NCBI GenBank assembly: GCA_964016885.1
Contig: OZ024740.1
Location: forward strand, 10,356,454 to 10,420,453
Source of the DNA: Eledone cirrhosa
Taxonomy: Eukaryota > Mollusca > Cephalopoda > Octopoda > Eledonidae
Direction: 5' to 3'
Length of the DNA: 64,000 bases
Program-made: the position numbers and the translations under genes
The notes under the pieces: model-generated
What the model saw: the letters and a program-made list of their open reading frames with translations, nothing else
The model's database searches: none
What the model was told of the DNA's origin: nothing
Part shown: piece by piece, positions 16,101 to 31,500 of the stretch
Position numbering within the stretch: the stretch's first letter is position 1
Layout: each line of letters begins with the position of its first letter

Positions 16101-16500
16101 CACCACCCTAGCATGGTGTCCGACCCGCTACCGATACTGCCAATCCACCACCCTAGCATGGTGTCAGACCCTCTACCGATACTGCCAATCCACCACCCTA
16201 GCATGGTGTCAGACCCTCTACCGATACTGCCAATCCACCACCCTAGCATGGTGTCAGACCCTCTACCGATACTGCCAATCCACCACCCTAGCATGGTGTC
16301 AGACCCTCTACCGATACTGCCAATCCACCATCCTAGCATGGTGTCCTACCCTCTACCGATACTGCCAATCCACAACCCTAGCATGGTGTCCCACTCTCTA
16401 CCGATACTGCCAATCCACCACCCTAGCATGGTGTCCCACCCTCTACCGACACTGCCAATCCACCACCCTAGCATGGTGTCCCACCCTCTACCGATACTGC
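10110..16500. repeat. Tandem duplicated block of about 2.8-3.5 kb
   Basis: Variant order from about 10,110 to 12,945 is repeated from about 12,945 to 16,500. Anchors at an offset of 2,833 bp include the CACCCCAGC unit (10,213 and 13,046) and the 44-bp GATCCTGCCATCC unit (GATC at 10,557 and 13,390). Beyond the CCCTCCATGG unit the offset becomes 2,968 bp, since three units were gained. It then falls to 2,923 bp, since one unit was lost near the CTAGAATGG/CTCTAGCAATAC pair. It finally rises to 3,508 bp by about 16,346, consistent with a 13-unit expansion rich in TCAGAC and TCCGAC units. All steps are multiples of 45 bp. The second copy overlaps the start of the 9.7-kb duplication. Confidence 0.8.
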
Positions 16501-19500
16501 CAATCCACCACACTAGCATGGTGTCCCACTCTCTACCGATACTGCCAATCCACCACCCTAGCATGGTGTCCCACTCTCTACCGATACTGCCAATCCACCA
16601 CCCTAGCATGGTGTCCCACCCTCTACCGACACTGCCAATCCACCACCCTAGCATGGTGTCCCACCCTCTACCGATACTGCCAATCCACCACCCTAGCATG
16701 GTGTCCGACCCTCTACCGATACTGCCAATCCACCACACTAGCATGGTGTCCCACCCTCTACCGATACTGCCAATCCACCACCCTAGCATGGTGTCCCACC
16801 CTCTACCGATACTGCCAATCCACCACCCTAGCATGGTGACCCACCCTCTACCGATACTGCCAATCAACCACCCTAGCATAGTGTCCCACTCTCTATCGAT
16901 ACTGCCAATCCACCACCCTAGCATGGTGTCAGACCCTCTACCGATACTGCCAATCCACCACCCTAGCATGGTGTCAGACCCTCTACCGATACTGCCAATC
17001 CACCGCCCTAGCATGGTGTCTGACTCTCTACCGATACTGCCAATCCACCACCCTAGCATGGTGTCCGACCCTCTACCGATACTGCCAATCCACCACCCTA
17101 GCATGGTGTCAGACCCTCTACCGATACTGCCAATCCACCACCCTAACATGGTGTCCGACCCTCTACCGATACTGCCAATCCACCACCCTAGCATGGTCTC
17201 CCACCCTCTACCGATACTGCCAATCCACCACCCTAGCATGGTGTCACACCCTCTACCGATACTGCCAATCCACCACCCTAGCATGGTGTCAGACCCTCTA
17301 CCGATACTGCCAATCCACCACCCTAGCATGGTGTCCCACTCTCTATCGATACTGCCAATCCACCACCCTAGCATGGTGTCCCACCCTCTACCGACACTGC
17401 CAATCCACCACCCTAGCATGGTGTCCCACCCTCTACCGATACTGCCAATCCACCACCCTAGCATGGTGTCCCACCCTCTACCGATACTGCCAATCCACCA
17501 CCCTAGCATGGTGTCAGACCCTCTACCGATACTGACAATCCACCACCCTAGCATGGTGTCCCACCCTCTACCGATACTGCCAATCCACCACCCTAGCATG
17601 ATGACCCACCCTCTACCGATACTGCCAATCAACCACCCTAGCATGATGACCCACCCTCTACCGATACTGCCAATCCACCACCCTAGCATGATGACCCACC
17701 CTCTACCGATACTGCCAATCCACCACCCTAGCATGGTGTCCGACGCTCTACCGATACTGCCAATCCACCACCCTAGCATGGTGTCAGACCCTCTACCGAT
17801 ACTGCCAATCCACCACCCTAGCATGGTGTCCCACCCTCTACCGATACTGCCAATCTACCACCCTAGCATGATGACCCACCCTCTACCGATACTGCCAATC
17901 AACCACCCTAGCATGGTGTCCACCCTCTACCGATACTGCCAATCCACCACCCTAGCATAGTGTCCCACTCTCTATCGATACTGCCAATCCACCACCCTAG
18001 CATAGTGTCCCACTCTCTATCGATACTGCCAATCCACCACCCTAGCATGGTGTCAGACCCTCTACCGATACTGCCAATCCACCACCCTAGCATGGTGTCC
18101 CACTCTCTACCGATACTGCCAATCCACCACCCTAGCATGGTGTCCCACCCTCTACTGACACTGCCAATCCACCACCCTAGCATGGTGTCCGACCCTCTAC
18201 CGATACTGCCAATCCACCACCCTAGCATGGTGTCCCACCCTCTACCGATACTGCCAATCCACCACCCTAGCATGGTGTCCCACCCTCTACCGATACTGCC
18301 AATCCACCACCCTAGCATGGTGTCCCACCCTCTACCGATACTGCCAATCCACCACCCTAGCATGGTGTCAGACCCTCTACCGATACTGCCAATCCACCGC
18401 CCTAGCATGGTGTCTGACTCTCTACCGATACTGCCAATCCACCACCCTAGCATGGTGTCCCACCCTCTACCGATACTGCCAATCCACCACCCTAGCATGG
18501 TGTCCCACCCTCTACCGATACTGCCAATCCACCACCCTAGCATGGTGTCAGACCCTCTACCGATACTGACAATCCACCACACTAGTATGGTGTCCGACCC
18601 TCTACCGATACTGACAATCCACCACCCTAGCATGGTGTCCGACCCTCTACCGATACTGCCAATCCACCACCCTAGCATGGTGTCCCACCCTCTACCGATA
18701 CTGCCAATCCACCACCCTAGCATGGTGTCAGACCCTCTACCGATACTGCCAATCCACCGCCCTAGCATGGTGTCTGACTCTCTACCGATACTGCCAATCC
18801 ACCACCCTAGCATGGTGTCCCACCCTCTACCGATACTGCCAATCCACCACCCTAGCATGGTGTCCCACCCTCTACCGATACTGCCAATCCACCACCCTAG
18901 CATGGTGTCAGACCCTCTACCGATACTGACAATCCACCACCCTAGCATGGTGTCCCACCCTCTACCGATACTGCCAATCCACCACCCTAGCATGGTGTCA
19001 GACCCTCTACCGATACTGCCATTCCACCACCCTAGCGTGGTGTCAGACCCTCTACCGATACTTCCAATCCACCACCCTAACATGGTGTCCTACCCTCTAC
19101 CGATACTGCCAATCCACCACCCTAGCATGGTCTCCCACCCTCTACCGATACTGCCAATCCACCACCCTAGCATGGTATCAGACCCTCTACCGACACTGCC
19201 AATCCACCACCCTAGCATGGTGTCCCACCCTCTACCGATACTGCCAATCCACCACCCTAGCATGTTGTCAGACCCTCTACCGATACTGCCAATCCACCAC
19301 CCTAGCATGGTGTCCCACCCTCTACCGATACTGCCAATCAACCACCCTAGCATGGTGTCCCACCCTCTACCGATACTGCCAATCCACCACCCTAGCATGG
19401 TGTCAGACCCTCTACCGATACTGCCAATCCACCACCCTAGCATGGTGTCCCACCCTCTACCGATACTGCCAATCAACCACCCTAGCATGGTGTCCCACCC

Positions 19501-22500
19501 TCTACCGATACTGCCAATCCACCACCCTAGCATGTTGTCAGACCCTCTACCGATACTGCCAATCCACCACCCTAGCATGGTGTCCCACCCTCTACCGATA
19601 CTGCCAATCAACCACCCTAGCATGGTGTCCCACCCTCTACCGATACTGCCAATCCACCACCCTAGCATGGTGTCCGACCCTCTACCGATACTGCGAATCC
19701 ACCACCCTAGCATGGTGTCAGACCCTCTACCGATACTGCCAATCCACCACCCTAGCATGGTGTCCCACCCTCTACCGATACTGCCAATCCACCACACTAG
19801 CATGGTGTCAGACCCTCTATCGATACTGCCAATCCACCACCCTAGCATGGTGTCCGACCCTCTACCGATACTGCCAATCCACCACCCTAGCATGGTGTCC
19901 GACCCTCTACCGATACTGCCAATCCACCACACTAGCATGGTGTCAGACCCTCTACCGATACTGTCAATCCACCACCCTAACATGGTGTCAGACCCTCTAC
20001 CGACACTGCAAATCCACCACCCTAGCATGGTGTCCCACCCTCTACCGATACTGCCAATCCACCACCCTTGCATGGTGTCAGACCCTCTACCGATACTGCC
20101 AATCCACCACCCTAGCATGGTGTCCCACCCTCTACCGATACTGCCAATCCACCACCCTAGCATGGTGTCAGGCCCTCTACCGATACTGCCAATCCACCAC
20201 CCTAGCATGGTGTCCCACCCTCTACCGATACTGCCAATCCACCACCCTACCATGGTGTCAGACCCTCTACCGATACTGCCAATCCACCACCCTAGCATGG
20301 TGTCCCACCCTCTACCGATACTGCCAATCCACCACACAAGCATGTTGTCCCACACTCTACCGATACTGCCAATCCACCGCCCTAGCATGGTGTCTGATTC
20401 TCTACCGATACTGCCAATTCACCACCCTAGCATGGTGTCCCACCCTCTACCGATACTGCCAATCAACCACCCTAGCATGGTGTCCAACCCTCTACCGATA
20501 CTGCCAATCCACCACCCTAGCATGGTGTCAGACGCTCTACCGATACTGCCAATCCACCACCCTAGCATGGTGTCCCACCCTCTACCGATACTGCCAATCC
20601 ACCACCCTAGCATGGTGTCCCACCCTCTACCGATACTGCCAATCCACCACCCTAGCATGGTGTCAGACGCTCTACCGATACTGCCAATCCACCACCCTAG
20701 CATGGTGTCCCACCCTCTACCGATACTGCCAATCCACCACCCTAGCATGGTGTCAGACCCTCTACCGATACTGCCAATCCACCACCCTAGCATGGTGTCA
20801 GACCCTCTACTGATACTGCCAATCCACCACCCTAGCATGGTGTCCCACCCTCTACCGATACTGCCAATCCACCACCCTAGCATGGTGTCAGACCCTATAC
20901 CGATACTGCCAATCCGCAAGCCTAGCATGGTGTCAGACCCTCTACCGATACTGCCAATCCACCGCCCTAGCATGGTGTCAGACCCTCTACCGATACTGCC
21001 AATCCACCACCCTAGCATGGTGTCCCACCCTCTACCGATACTGCCAATCCACCACCCTAGCATGGTGTTCCACCCTCTACCGATACTGCCAATCCACCGC
21101 CCTAGCATGGTGTCCGACCCTCTACCGATACTGCCAATCCACCACCCTAGCATGGTGTCAGACCCTCTACCGATACTGCCAATCCACCACCCTAGCATGG
21201 TGTCCCACCCTCTACCGATACTGCCAATCCACCACCCTAGCATGGTGTTCCACCCTCTACCGATACTGCCAATCCACCGCCCTAGCATGGTGTCCGACCC
21301 TCTACCGATACTGCCAATCCACCACCCTAGCATGGTCTCCCACCCTCTACCGATACTGCCAATCCACCACCCTAGCATGGTGTCCCACCCTCTACCGATA
21401 CTGCCAATCCACCACCCTAGCATGGTGTCCCACCCTCTACCGATACTGCCAATCAACCACCCTAGCATGGTGTCCAACCCTCTACCGATACTGCCAATCC
21501 ACCACCCTAGCATGGTGTCAGACGCTCTACCGATACTGCCAATCCACCGCCCTAGCATGGTGTCAGACCCTCTACCGATACTGCCAATCCACCACCCTAG
21601 CATGGTGTCCCATCCTCTACCGATACTGCCAATCCACCACCCTAGCATGGTGTCCCCCCCTCTACCGATACTGCCAATCCACCGCCCTAGCATGGTGTCA
21701 GACCCTCTACCGATACTGCCAATCCACCACCCTAGCATGGTGTCCCACCCTCTACCGATACTGCCAATCCACCACACTAGCATGGTGTTCCACCCTCTAC
21801 CGATACTGCCAATCCACCGCCCTAGCATGGTGTCTGACCCTCTACCGATATTGCCAATCCACCACCCTAGCATGGTGTCAGACCCTCTACCGATACTGCC
21901 AATCCACCACCCTAGCATGGTGTCCCACCCTCTACCGATACTGCCAATCAACCACCCTTGCATGGTGTCCAACCCTCTACCGATACTGCCAATCCACCAC
22001 CCTAGCATGGTGTCAGACGCTCTACCGATACTGCCAATCCACCACCCTAGCATGGTGTCCCACCCTCTACCGATACTGCCAATCCACCACCCTAGCATGG
22101 TGTCAGACGCTCTACCGATACTGCCAATCCACCACCCTAGCATGGTGTCAGACCCTCTACCGATACTGCCAATCCACCACCCTAGCATGGTGTCCCACCC
22201 TCTACCGATACTGCCAATCCACCACCCTAGCATGTTGTCAGACGCTCTACCGATACTGCCAATCCACCACCCTAGCATGGTGTCAGACCCTCTACCGATA
22301 CTGCCAATCCACCACCCTAGCATGGTGTCCCACCCTCTACCGATACTGCCAATCCACCACCCTAACATGGTGTCAGACCCTCTACCGACACTGCAAATCC
22401 ACCACCCTAGCATGGTGTCCCACCTCTACCGATACTGCCAATCAACCACCCTAGCATGGTGTCCCACCCTCTACCGATACTGCCAATCCACCACCCTAGC

Positions 22501-25500
22501 ATGGTGTCAGACGCTCTACCGATACTGCCAATCCACCACCCTAGCATGGTGTCAGACGCTCTACCGATACTGCCAATCCACCACCCTAGCATAGTGTTCC
22601 ACCCTCTACCGATACTGCCAATCCACCACCCTAGCATGGTGTCCCACCCTCTACCGATACTGCCAATCCACCACACTAGCATGGTGTCAGACCCTCTACC
22701 GACACTGCAAATCCACCACCCTAGCATGGTGTCCCACCCTCTACCGATACTGCCAATCCACCACCCTAGCATGGTGTCAGACCCTCTACCGATACTGCCA
22801 ATCCACCACCCTAGCATGGTGTCAGACCCTCTACCGATACTGCCAATCCACCGCCCTAGCATGGTGTCCGACTCTCTACCGATACTGCCAATCCACCACC
22901 CTAGCATGGTGTCCGACCCTCTACCGATACTGCCAATCCACCACCCTAGCATGGTGTCAGACCCTCTACCGATGCTGCCAATCCACCACCCTAGCATGGT
23001 GTCAGACCCTCTACCGATACTGCCAATCCACCACCCTAGCATGGTGTCAGACCCTCTACCGATACTGCCAATCCACCACCCTAGCATGGTGTCAGACCCT
23101 CTACCGATACTGCCAATCCACCACCCTAGCATGGTGTCAGACCCTCTACCGATACTGCCAATCCACCACCCTAGCATGGTGTCAGACCCTCTACCGATAC
23201 TGCCATTCCACCACCCTAGCATGGTCTCCCACCCTCTACCGATACTGCCAATCCACCACCCTAGCATGGTGTCAGACCCTCTACCGATACTGACAATCCA
23301 CCACCCTAGCATGGTGTCAGACCCTCTACCGATACTGCCAATCCACCGCCCTAGCATGGTGTCTGACTCTCTACCGATACTGCCAATCCACCACCCTAGC
23401 ATGGTGTCCCACCCTCTACCGATACTGCCAATCCAGCACCCTAGCATGGTGTCCCACCCTCTACCGATACTGCCAATCTAACACCCTAGCATGGCGTCCG
23501 TCCCTCTACCGATACTGCCAATCCACCACTCTAGCATGGTGTCAGACCCTCTTCCGATACTGACAATCCACCACCCTAGCATGGTGTCCCACCCTCTACC
23601 GATACTGCCAATCTAACACCCTAGCATGGCGTCCGTCCCTCTACCGATACTGCCAATCCACCACCCTAGCATGGTGTCAGACCCTCTACCGATACTGCCG
23701 ATCCAGCACCCTAGCATGGTTTCCCACCCTCTACCGATACTGCCAATCCACCACCCTAGCATGGTGTCCCACCCTCTACCGATACTGCCAATCCAGCACC
23801 CTAGCATGGTGTCCCACTTTCTACCGATACTGACAATCCACCGCCCTAGCATGGTGTCCGACACTCTACCGATACTGCCAATCCACCACACTAGCATGGT
23901 GTCCCACTCTCTACCGATACTGCCAATCCACCACCCTAGCATGGTGTCCCACTCTCTACCGATATTGCCAATCCACCACCCTAGCATGGTGTCCGATCCT
24001 CTACCGATACTGCCAATCCACCCCCCTAGCATGGTGTCAGACCCTCTACCGATACTGCCAATCCACCACCCTAGCATGGTGTCCCACCCTCTACCGATAC
24101 TGCCGATCCACCACCCTAGCATGGTGTCAGACCCTCTACCGATACTGCCAATCCACCACCCTAGCATGGTGTCCCACCCTCTACCGATACTGCCAATCCA
24201 CCACCCTAGCATGGTGTCAGACCCTCTACCAATACTGCCAATCCACCACCCTAGCATGGTGTCCCACCCTCTACCGATACTGCCAATCCACCACCCTAGC
24301 ATGGTGTCAGACCCTCTACCAATACTGCCAATCCACCACCCTAGCATGGTGTCCCACTCTCTACCGATACTGCCAATCCACCACCCTAGCATGGTGTCCC
24401 ACCCTCTACCGATACTGCCAATCCACCACCCTAGCATGGTGTCCCACTCTCTACCGATACTGCCAATCCACCACCCTAGCATGGTGTCCGACCCTCTACC
24501 GATACTGCCAATCCACCGCCCTAGCATGGTGTCCCACCCTCTACCGATACTGCCAATCCACCACCCTAGCATGGTGTCCCACCCTCTACCGATACTGCCA
24601 ATCCACCACCCTAGCATGGTGTCAGACCCTCTACCGATACTGCCAATCCACCACCCTAGCATGGTGACCCACCCTCTACCGATACTGCCAATCAACCACC
24701 CTAGCATGGTGTCCCACCCTCTACCGATACTGCCAATCCACCACCCTAGCATGGTGTCCCACCCTCTACCGATACTGCCAATCCACCACACTAGAATGGT
24801 GTCCCACTCTCTAGCAATACTGCCAATCCATTACCCTAGCATGGTGTCCCACCCTCTACCGATACTGCCAATCCACCACCCTAGCATGGTGTCACACCCT
24901 CTACCGATACTGCCAATCCACCACCCTAGCATGGTGTCCGACCCTCTACCGATACTGCCAATCCACCACCCTAGCATGGTGTCCCACCCTCTACCGATAC
25001 TGCCAATCCACCACACTAGAATGGTGTCCCACTCTCTAGCAATACTGCCAATCCATTACCCTAGCATGGTGTCCCACCCTCTACCGATACTGCCAATCCA
25101 CCACCCTAGCATGGTGTCACACCCTCTACCGATACTGCCAATCCACCACCCTAGCATGGTGTCCGATCCTCTACCGATACTGCCAATCCACCACCCTAGC
25201 ATGGTGTCCCACCCTCTACCGATACTGCCAATCCACCACCCAAGCATGGTGTCAGACCCTCTACCGATACTGCCAATCCACCACCCTAGCATGGTGTCCC
25301 ACCCTCTACCGATACTGCCAATCCACCACCCTAGCATGGTGTCAGACCCTCTACCGATACTGCCAATCCACCGCCCTAGCATGGTGTCAGACCCTCTACC
25401 GATACTGCCAATACACCGCCCTAGCATGGTGTCCGACCCTCTACCGATAGTGCCAATCCACCACCCTAGCATGGTGTCCGACCCTCTACCGATACTGCCA

Positions 25501-28500
25501 ATCCACCGCCCTAGCATGGTGTCAGACCCTCTACCGATACTGCCAATCCACCGCCCTAGCATGGTCTCCGACTCTCTACCGATACTACCAATCCACCACC
25601 CTAGCATGGCGTCCGACCCTCTACCGATACTGCCAATCCACCGCCCTAGCATGGTGTCAGACCCTCTACCGATACTGCCAATCCACCGCCCTAGCATGGT
25701 GTCAGACCCTCTACCGATACTGCCAATCCACCACCCTAGCATGGTGTCAGACCCTCTACCGATACTGCCAATCCACCACCCTAGCATGGTGTCCGACCCG
25801 CTACCGATACTGCCAATCCACCACCCTAGCATGGTGTCAGACCCTCTACCGATACTGCCAATCCACCACCCTAGCATGGTGTCAGACCCTCTACCGATAC
25901 TGCCAATCCACCACCCTAGCATGGTGTCAGACCCTCTACCGATACTGCCAATCCACCACCCTAGCATGGTGTCAGACCCTCTACCGATACTGCCAATCCA
26001 CCATCCTAGCATGGTGTCCTACCCTCTACCGATACTGCCAATCCACAACCCTAGCATGGTGTCCCACTCTCTACCGATACTGCCAATCCACCACCCTAGC
26101 ATGGTGTCCCACCCTCTACCGACACTGCCAATCCACCACCCTAGCATGGTGTCCCACCCTCTACCGATACTGCCAATCCACCACACTAGCATGGTGTCCC
26201 ACTCTCTACCGATACTGCCAATCCACCACCCTAGCATGGTGTCCCACTCTCTACCGATACTGCCAATCCACCACCCTAGCATGGTGTCCCACCCTCTACC
26301 GACACTGCCAATCCACCACCCTAGCATGGTGTCCCACCCTCTACCGATACTGCCAATCCACCACCCTAGCATGGTGTCCGACCCTCTACCGATACTGCCA
26401 ATCCACCACACTAGCATGGTGTCCCACCCTCTACCGATACTGCCAATCCACCACCCTAGCATGGTGTCCCACCCTCTACCGATACTGCCAATCCACCACC
26501 CTAGCATGGTGACCCACCCTCTACCGATACTGCCAATCAACCACCCTAGCATAGTGTCCCACTCTCTATCGATACTGCCAATCCACCACCCTAGCATGGT
26601 GTCAGACCCTCTACCGATACTGCCAATCCACCACCCTAGCATGGTGTCAGACCCTCTACCGATACTGCCAATCCACCGCCCTAGCATGGTGTCTGACTCT
26701 CTACCGATACTGCCAATCCACCACCCTAGCATGGTGTCCGACCCTCTACCGATACTGCCAATCCACCACCCTAGCATGGTGTCAGACCCTCTACCGATAC
26801 TGCCAATCCACCACCCTAACATGGTGTCCGACCCTCTACCGATACTGCCAATCCACCACCCTAGCATGGTCTCCCACCCTCTACCGATACTGCCAATCCA
26901 CCACCCTAGCATGGTGTCACACCCTCTACCGATACTGCCAATCCACCACCCTAGCATGGTGTCAGACCCTCTACCGATACTGCCAATCCACCACCCTAGC
27001 ATGGTGTCCCACTCTCTATCGATACTGCCAATCCACCACCCTAGCATGGTGTCCCACCCTCTACCGACACTGCCAATCCACCACCCTAGCATGGTGTCCC
27101 ACCCTCTACCGATACTGCCAATCCACCACCCTAGCATGGTGTCCCACCCTCTACCGATACTGCCAATCCACCACCCTAGCATGGTGTCAGACCCTCTACC
27201 GATACTGACAATCCACCACCCTAGCATGGTGTCCCACCCTCTACCGATACTGCCAATCCACCACCCTAGCATGATGACCCACCCTCTACCGATACTGCCA
27301 ATCAACCACCCTAGCATGATGACCCACCCTCTACCGATACTGCCAATCCACCACCCTAGCATGATGACCCACCCTCTACCGATACTGCCAATCCACCACC
27401 CTAGCATGGTGTCCGACGCTCTACCGATACTGCCAATCCACCACCCTAGCATGGTGTCAGACCCTCTACCGATACTGCCAATCCACCACCCTAGCATGGT
27501 GTCCCACCCTCTACCGATACTGCCAATCTACCACCCTAGCATGATGACCCACCCTCTACCGATACTGCCAATCAACCACCCTAGCATGGTGTCCACCCTC
27601 TACCGATACTGCCAATCCACCACCCTAGCATAGTGTCCCACTCTCTATCGATACTGCCAATCCACCACCCTAGCATAGTGTCCCACTCTCTATCGATACT
27701 GCCAATCCACCACCCTAGCATGGTGTCAGACCCTCTACCGATACTGCCAATCCACCACCCTAGCATGGTGTCCCACTCTCTACCGATACTGCCAATCCAC
27801 CACCCTAGCATGGTGTCCCACCCTCTACTGACACTGCCAATCCACCACCCTAGCATGGTGTCCGACCCTCTACCGATACTGCCAATCCACCACCCTAGCA
27901 TGGTGTCCCACCCTCTACCGATACTGCCAATCCACCACCCTAGCATGGTGTCCCACCCTCTACCGATACTGCCAATCCACCACCCTAGCATGGTGTCCCA
28001 CCCTCTACCGATACTGCCAATCCACCACCCTAGCATGGTGTCAGACCCTCTACCGATACTGCCAATCCACCGCCCTAGCATGGTGTCTGACTCTCTACCG
28101 ATACTGCCAATCCACCACCCTAGCATGGTGTCCCACCCTCTACCGATACTGCCAATCCACCACCCTAGCATGGTGTCCCACCCTCTACCGATACTGCCAA
28201 TCCACCACCCTAGCATGGTGTCAGACCCTCTACCGATACTGACAATCCACCACACTAGTATGGTGTCCGACCCTCTACCGATACTGACAATCCACCACCC
28301 TAGCATGGTGTCCGACCCTCTACCGATACTGCCAATCCACCACCCTAGCATGGTGTCCCACCCTCTACCGATACTGCCAATCCACCACCCTAGCATGGTG
28401 TCAGACCCTCTACCGATACTGCCAATCCACCGCCCTAGCATGGTGTCTGACTCTCTACCGATACTGCCAATCCACCACCCTAGCATGGTGTCCCACCCTC

Positions 28501-31500
28501 TACCGATACTGCCAATCCACCACCCTAGCATGGTGTCCCACCCTCTACCGATACTGCCAATCCACCACCCTAGCATGGTGTCAGACCCTCTACCGATACT
28601 GACAATCCACCACCCTAGCATGGTGTCCCACCCTCTACCGATACTGCCAATCCACCACCCTAGCATGGTGTCAGACCCTCTACCGATACTGCCATTCCAC
28701 CACCCTAGCGTGGTGTCAGACCCTCTACCGATACTTCCAATCCACCACCCTAACATGGTGTCCTACCCTCTACCGATACTGCCAATCCACCACCCTAGCA
28801 TGGTCTCCCACCCTCTACCGATACTGCCAATCCACCACCCTAGCATGGTATCAGACCCTCTACCGACACTGCCAATCCACCACCCTAGCATGGTGTCCCA
28901 CCCTCTACCGATACTGCCAATCCACCACCCTAGCATGTTGTCAGACCCTCTACCGATACTGCCAATCCACCACCCTAGCATGGTGTCCCACCCTCTACCG
29001 ATACTGCCAATCAACCACCCTAGCATGGTGTCCCACCCTCTACCGATACTGCCAATCCACCACCCTAGCATGGTGTCAGACCCTCTACCGATACTGCCAA
29101 TCCACCACCCTAGCATGGTGTCCCACCCTCTACCGATACTGCCAATCAACCACCCTAGCATGGTGTCCCACCCTCTACCGATACTGCCAATCCACCACCC
29201 TAGCATGTTGTCAGACCCTCTACCGATACTGCCAATCCACCACCCTAGCATGGTGTCCCACCCTCTACCGATACTGCCAATCAACCACCCTAGCATGGTG
29301 TCCCACCCTCTACCGATACTGCCAATCCACCACCCTAGCATGGTGTCCGACCCTCTACCGATACTGCGAATCCACCACCCTAGCATGGTGTCAGACCCTC
29401 TACCGATACTGCCAATCCACCACCCTAGCATGGTGTCCCACCCTCTACCGATACTGCCAATCCACCACACTAGCATGGTGTCAGACCCTCTATCGATACT
29501 GCCAATCCACCACCCTAGCATGGTGTCCGACCCTCTACCGATACTGCCAATCCACCACCCTAGCATGGTGTCCGACCCTCTACCGATACTGCCAATCCAC
29601 CACACTAGCATGGTGTCAGACCCTCTACCGATACTGTCAATCCACCACCCTAACATGGTGTCAGACCCTCTACCGACACTGCAAATCCACCACCCTAGCA
29701 TGGTGTCCCACCCTCTACCGATACTGCCAATCCACCACCCTTGCATGGTGTCAGACCCTCTACCGATACTGCCAATCCACCACCCTAGCATGGTGTCCCA
29801 CCCTCTACCGATACTGCCAATCCACCACCCTAGCATGGTGTCAGGCCCTCTACCGATACTGCCAATCCACCACCCTAGCATGGTGTCCCACCCTCTACCG
29901 ATACTGCCAATCCACCACCCTACCATGGTGTCAGACCCTCTACCGATACTGCCAATCCACCACCCTAGCATGGTGTCCCACCCTCTACCGATACTGCCAA
30001 TCCACCACACAAGCATGTTGTCCCACACTCTACCGATACTGCCAATCCACCGCCCTAGCATGGTGTCTGATTCTCTACCGATACTGCCAATTCACCACCC
30101 TAGCATGGTGTCCCACCCTCTACCGATACTGCCAATCAACCACCCTAGCATGGTGTCCAACCCTCTACCGATACTGCCAATCCACCACCCTAGCATGGTG
30201 TCAGACGCTCTACCGATACTGCCAATCCACCACCCTAGCATGGTGTCCCACCCTCTACCGATACTGCCAATCCACCACCCTAGCGTGGTGTCCCACCCTC
30301 TACCGATACTGCCAATCCACCACCCTAGCATGGTGTCAGACGCTCTACCGATACTGCCAATCCACCACCCTAGCATGGTGTCCCACCCTCTACCGATACT
30401 GCCAATCCACCACCCTAGCATGGTGTCAGACCCTCTACCGATACTGCCAATCCACCACCCTAGCATGGTGTCAGACCCTCTACTGATACTGCCAATCCAC
30501 CACCCTAGCATGGTGTCCCACCCTCTACCGATACTGCCAATCCACCACCCTAGCATGGTGTCAGACCCTATACCGATACTGCCAATCCGCAAGCCTAGCA
30601 TGGTGTCAGACCCTCTACCGATACTGCCAATCCACCGCCCTAGCATGGTGTCAGACCCTCTACCGATACTGCCAATCCACCACCCTAGCATGGTGTCCCA
30701 CCCTCTACCGATACTGCCAATCCACCACCCTAGCATGGTGTTCCACCCTCTACCGATACTGCCAATCCACCGCCCTAGCATGGTGTCCGACCCTCTACCG
30801 ATACTGCCAATCCACCACCCTAGCATGGTGTCAGACCCTCTACCGATACTGCCAATCCACCACCCTAGCATGGTGTCCCACCCTCTACCGATACTGCCAA
30901 TCCACCACCCTAGCATGGTGTTCCACCCTCTACCGATACTGCCAATCCACCGCCCTAGCATGGTGTCCGACCCTCTACCGATACTGCCAATCCACCACGC
31001 TAGCATGGTCTCCCACCCTCTACCGATACTGCCAATCCACCACCCTAGCATGGTGTCCCACCCTCTACCGATACTGCCAATCCACCACCCTAGCATGGTG
31101 TCCCACCCTCTACCGATACTGCCAATCAACCACCCTAGCATGGTGTCCAACCCTCTACCGATACTGCCAATCCACCACCCTAGCATGGTGTCAGACGCTC
31201 TACCGATACTGCCAATCCACCGCCCTAGCATGGTGTCAGACCCTCTACCGATACTGCCAATCCACCACCCTAGCATGGTGTCCCATCCTCTACCGATACT
31301 GCCAATCCACCACCCTAGCATGGTGTCCCCCCCTCTACCGATACTGCCAATCCACCGCCCTAGCATGGTGTCAGACCCTCTACCGATACTGCCAATCCAC
31401 CACCCTAGCATGGTGTCCCACCCTCTACCGATACTGCCAATCCACCACACTAGCATGGTGTTCCACCCTCTACCGATACTGCCAATCCACCGCCCTAGCA

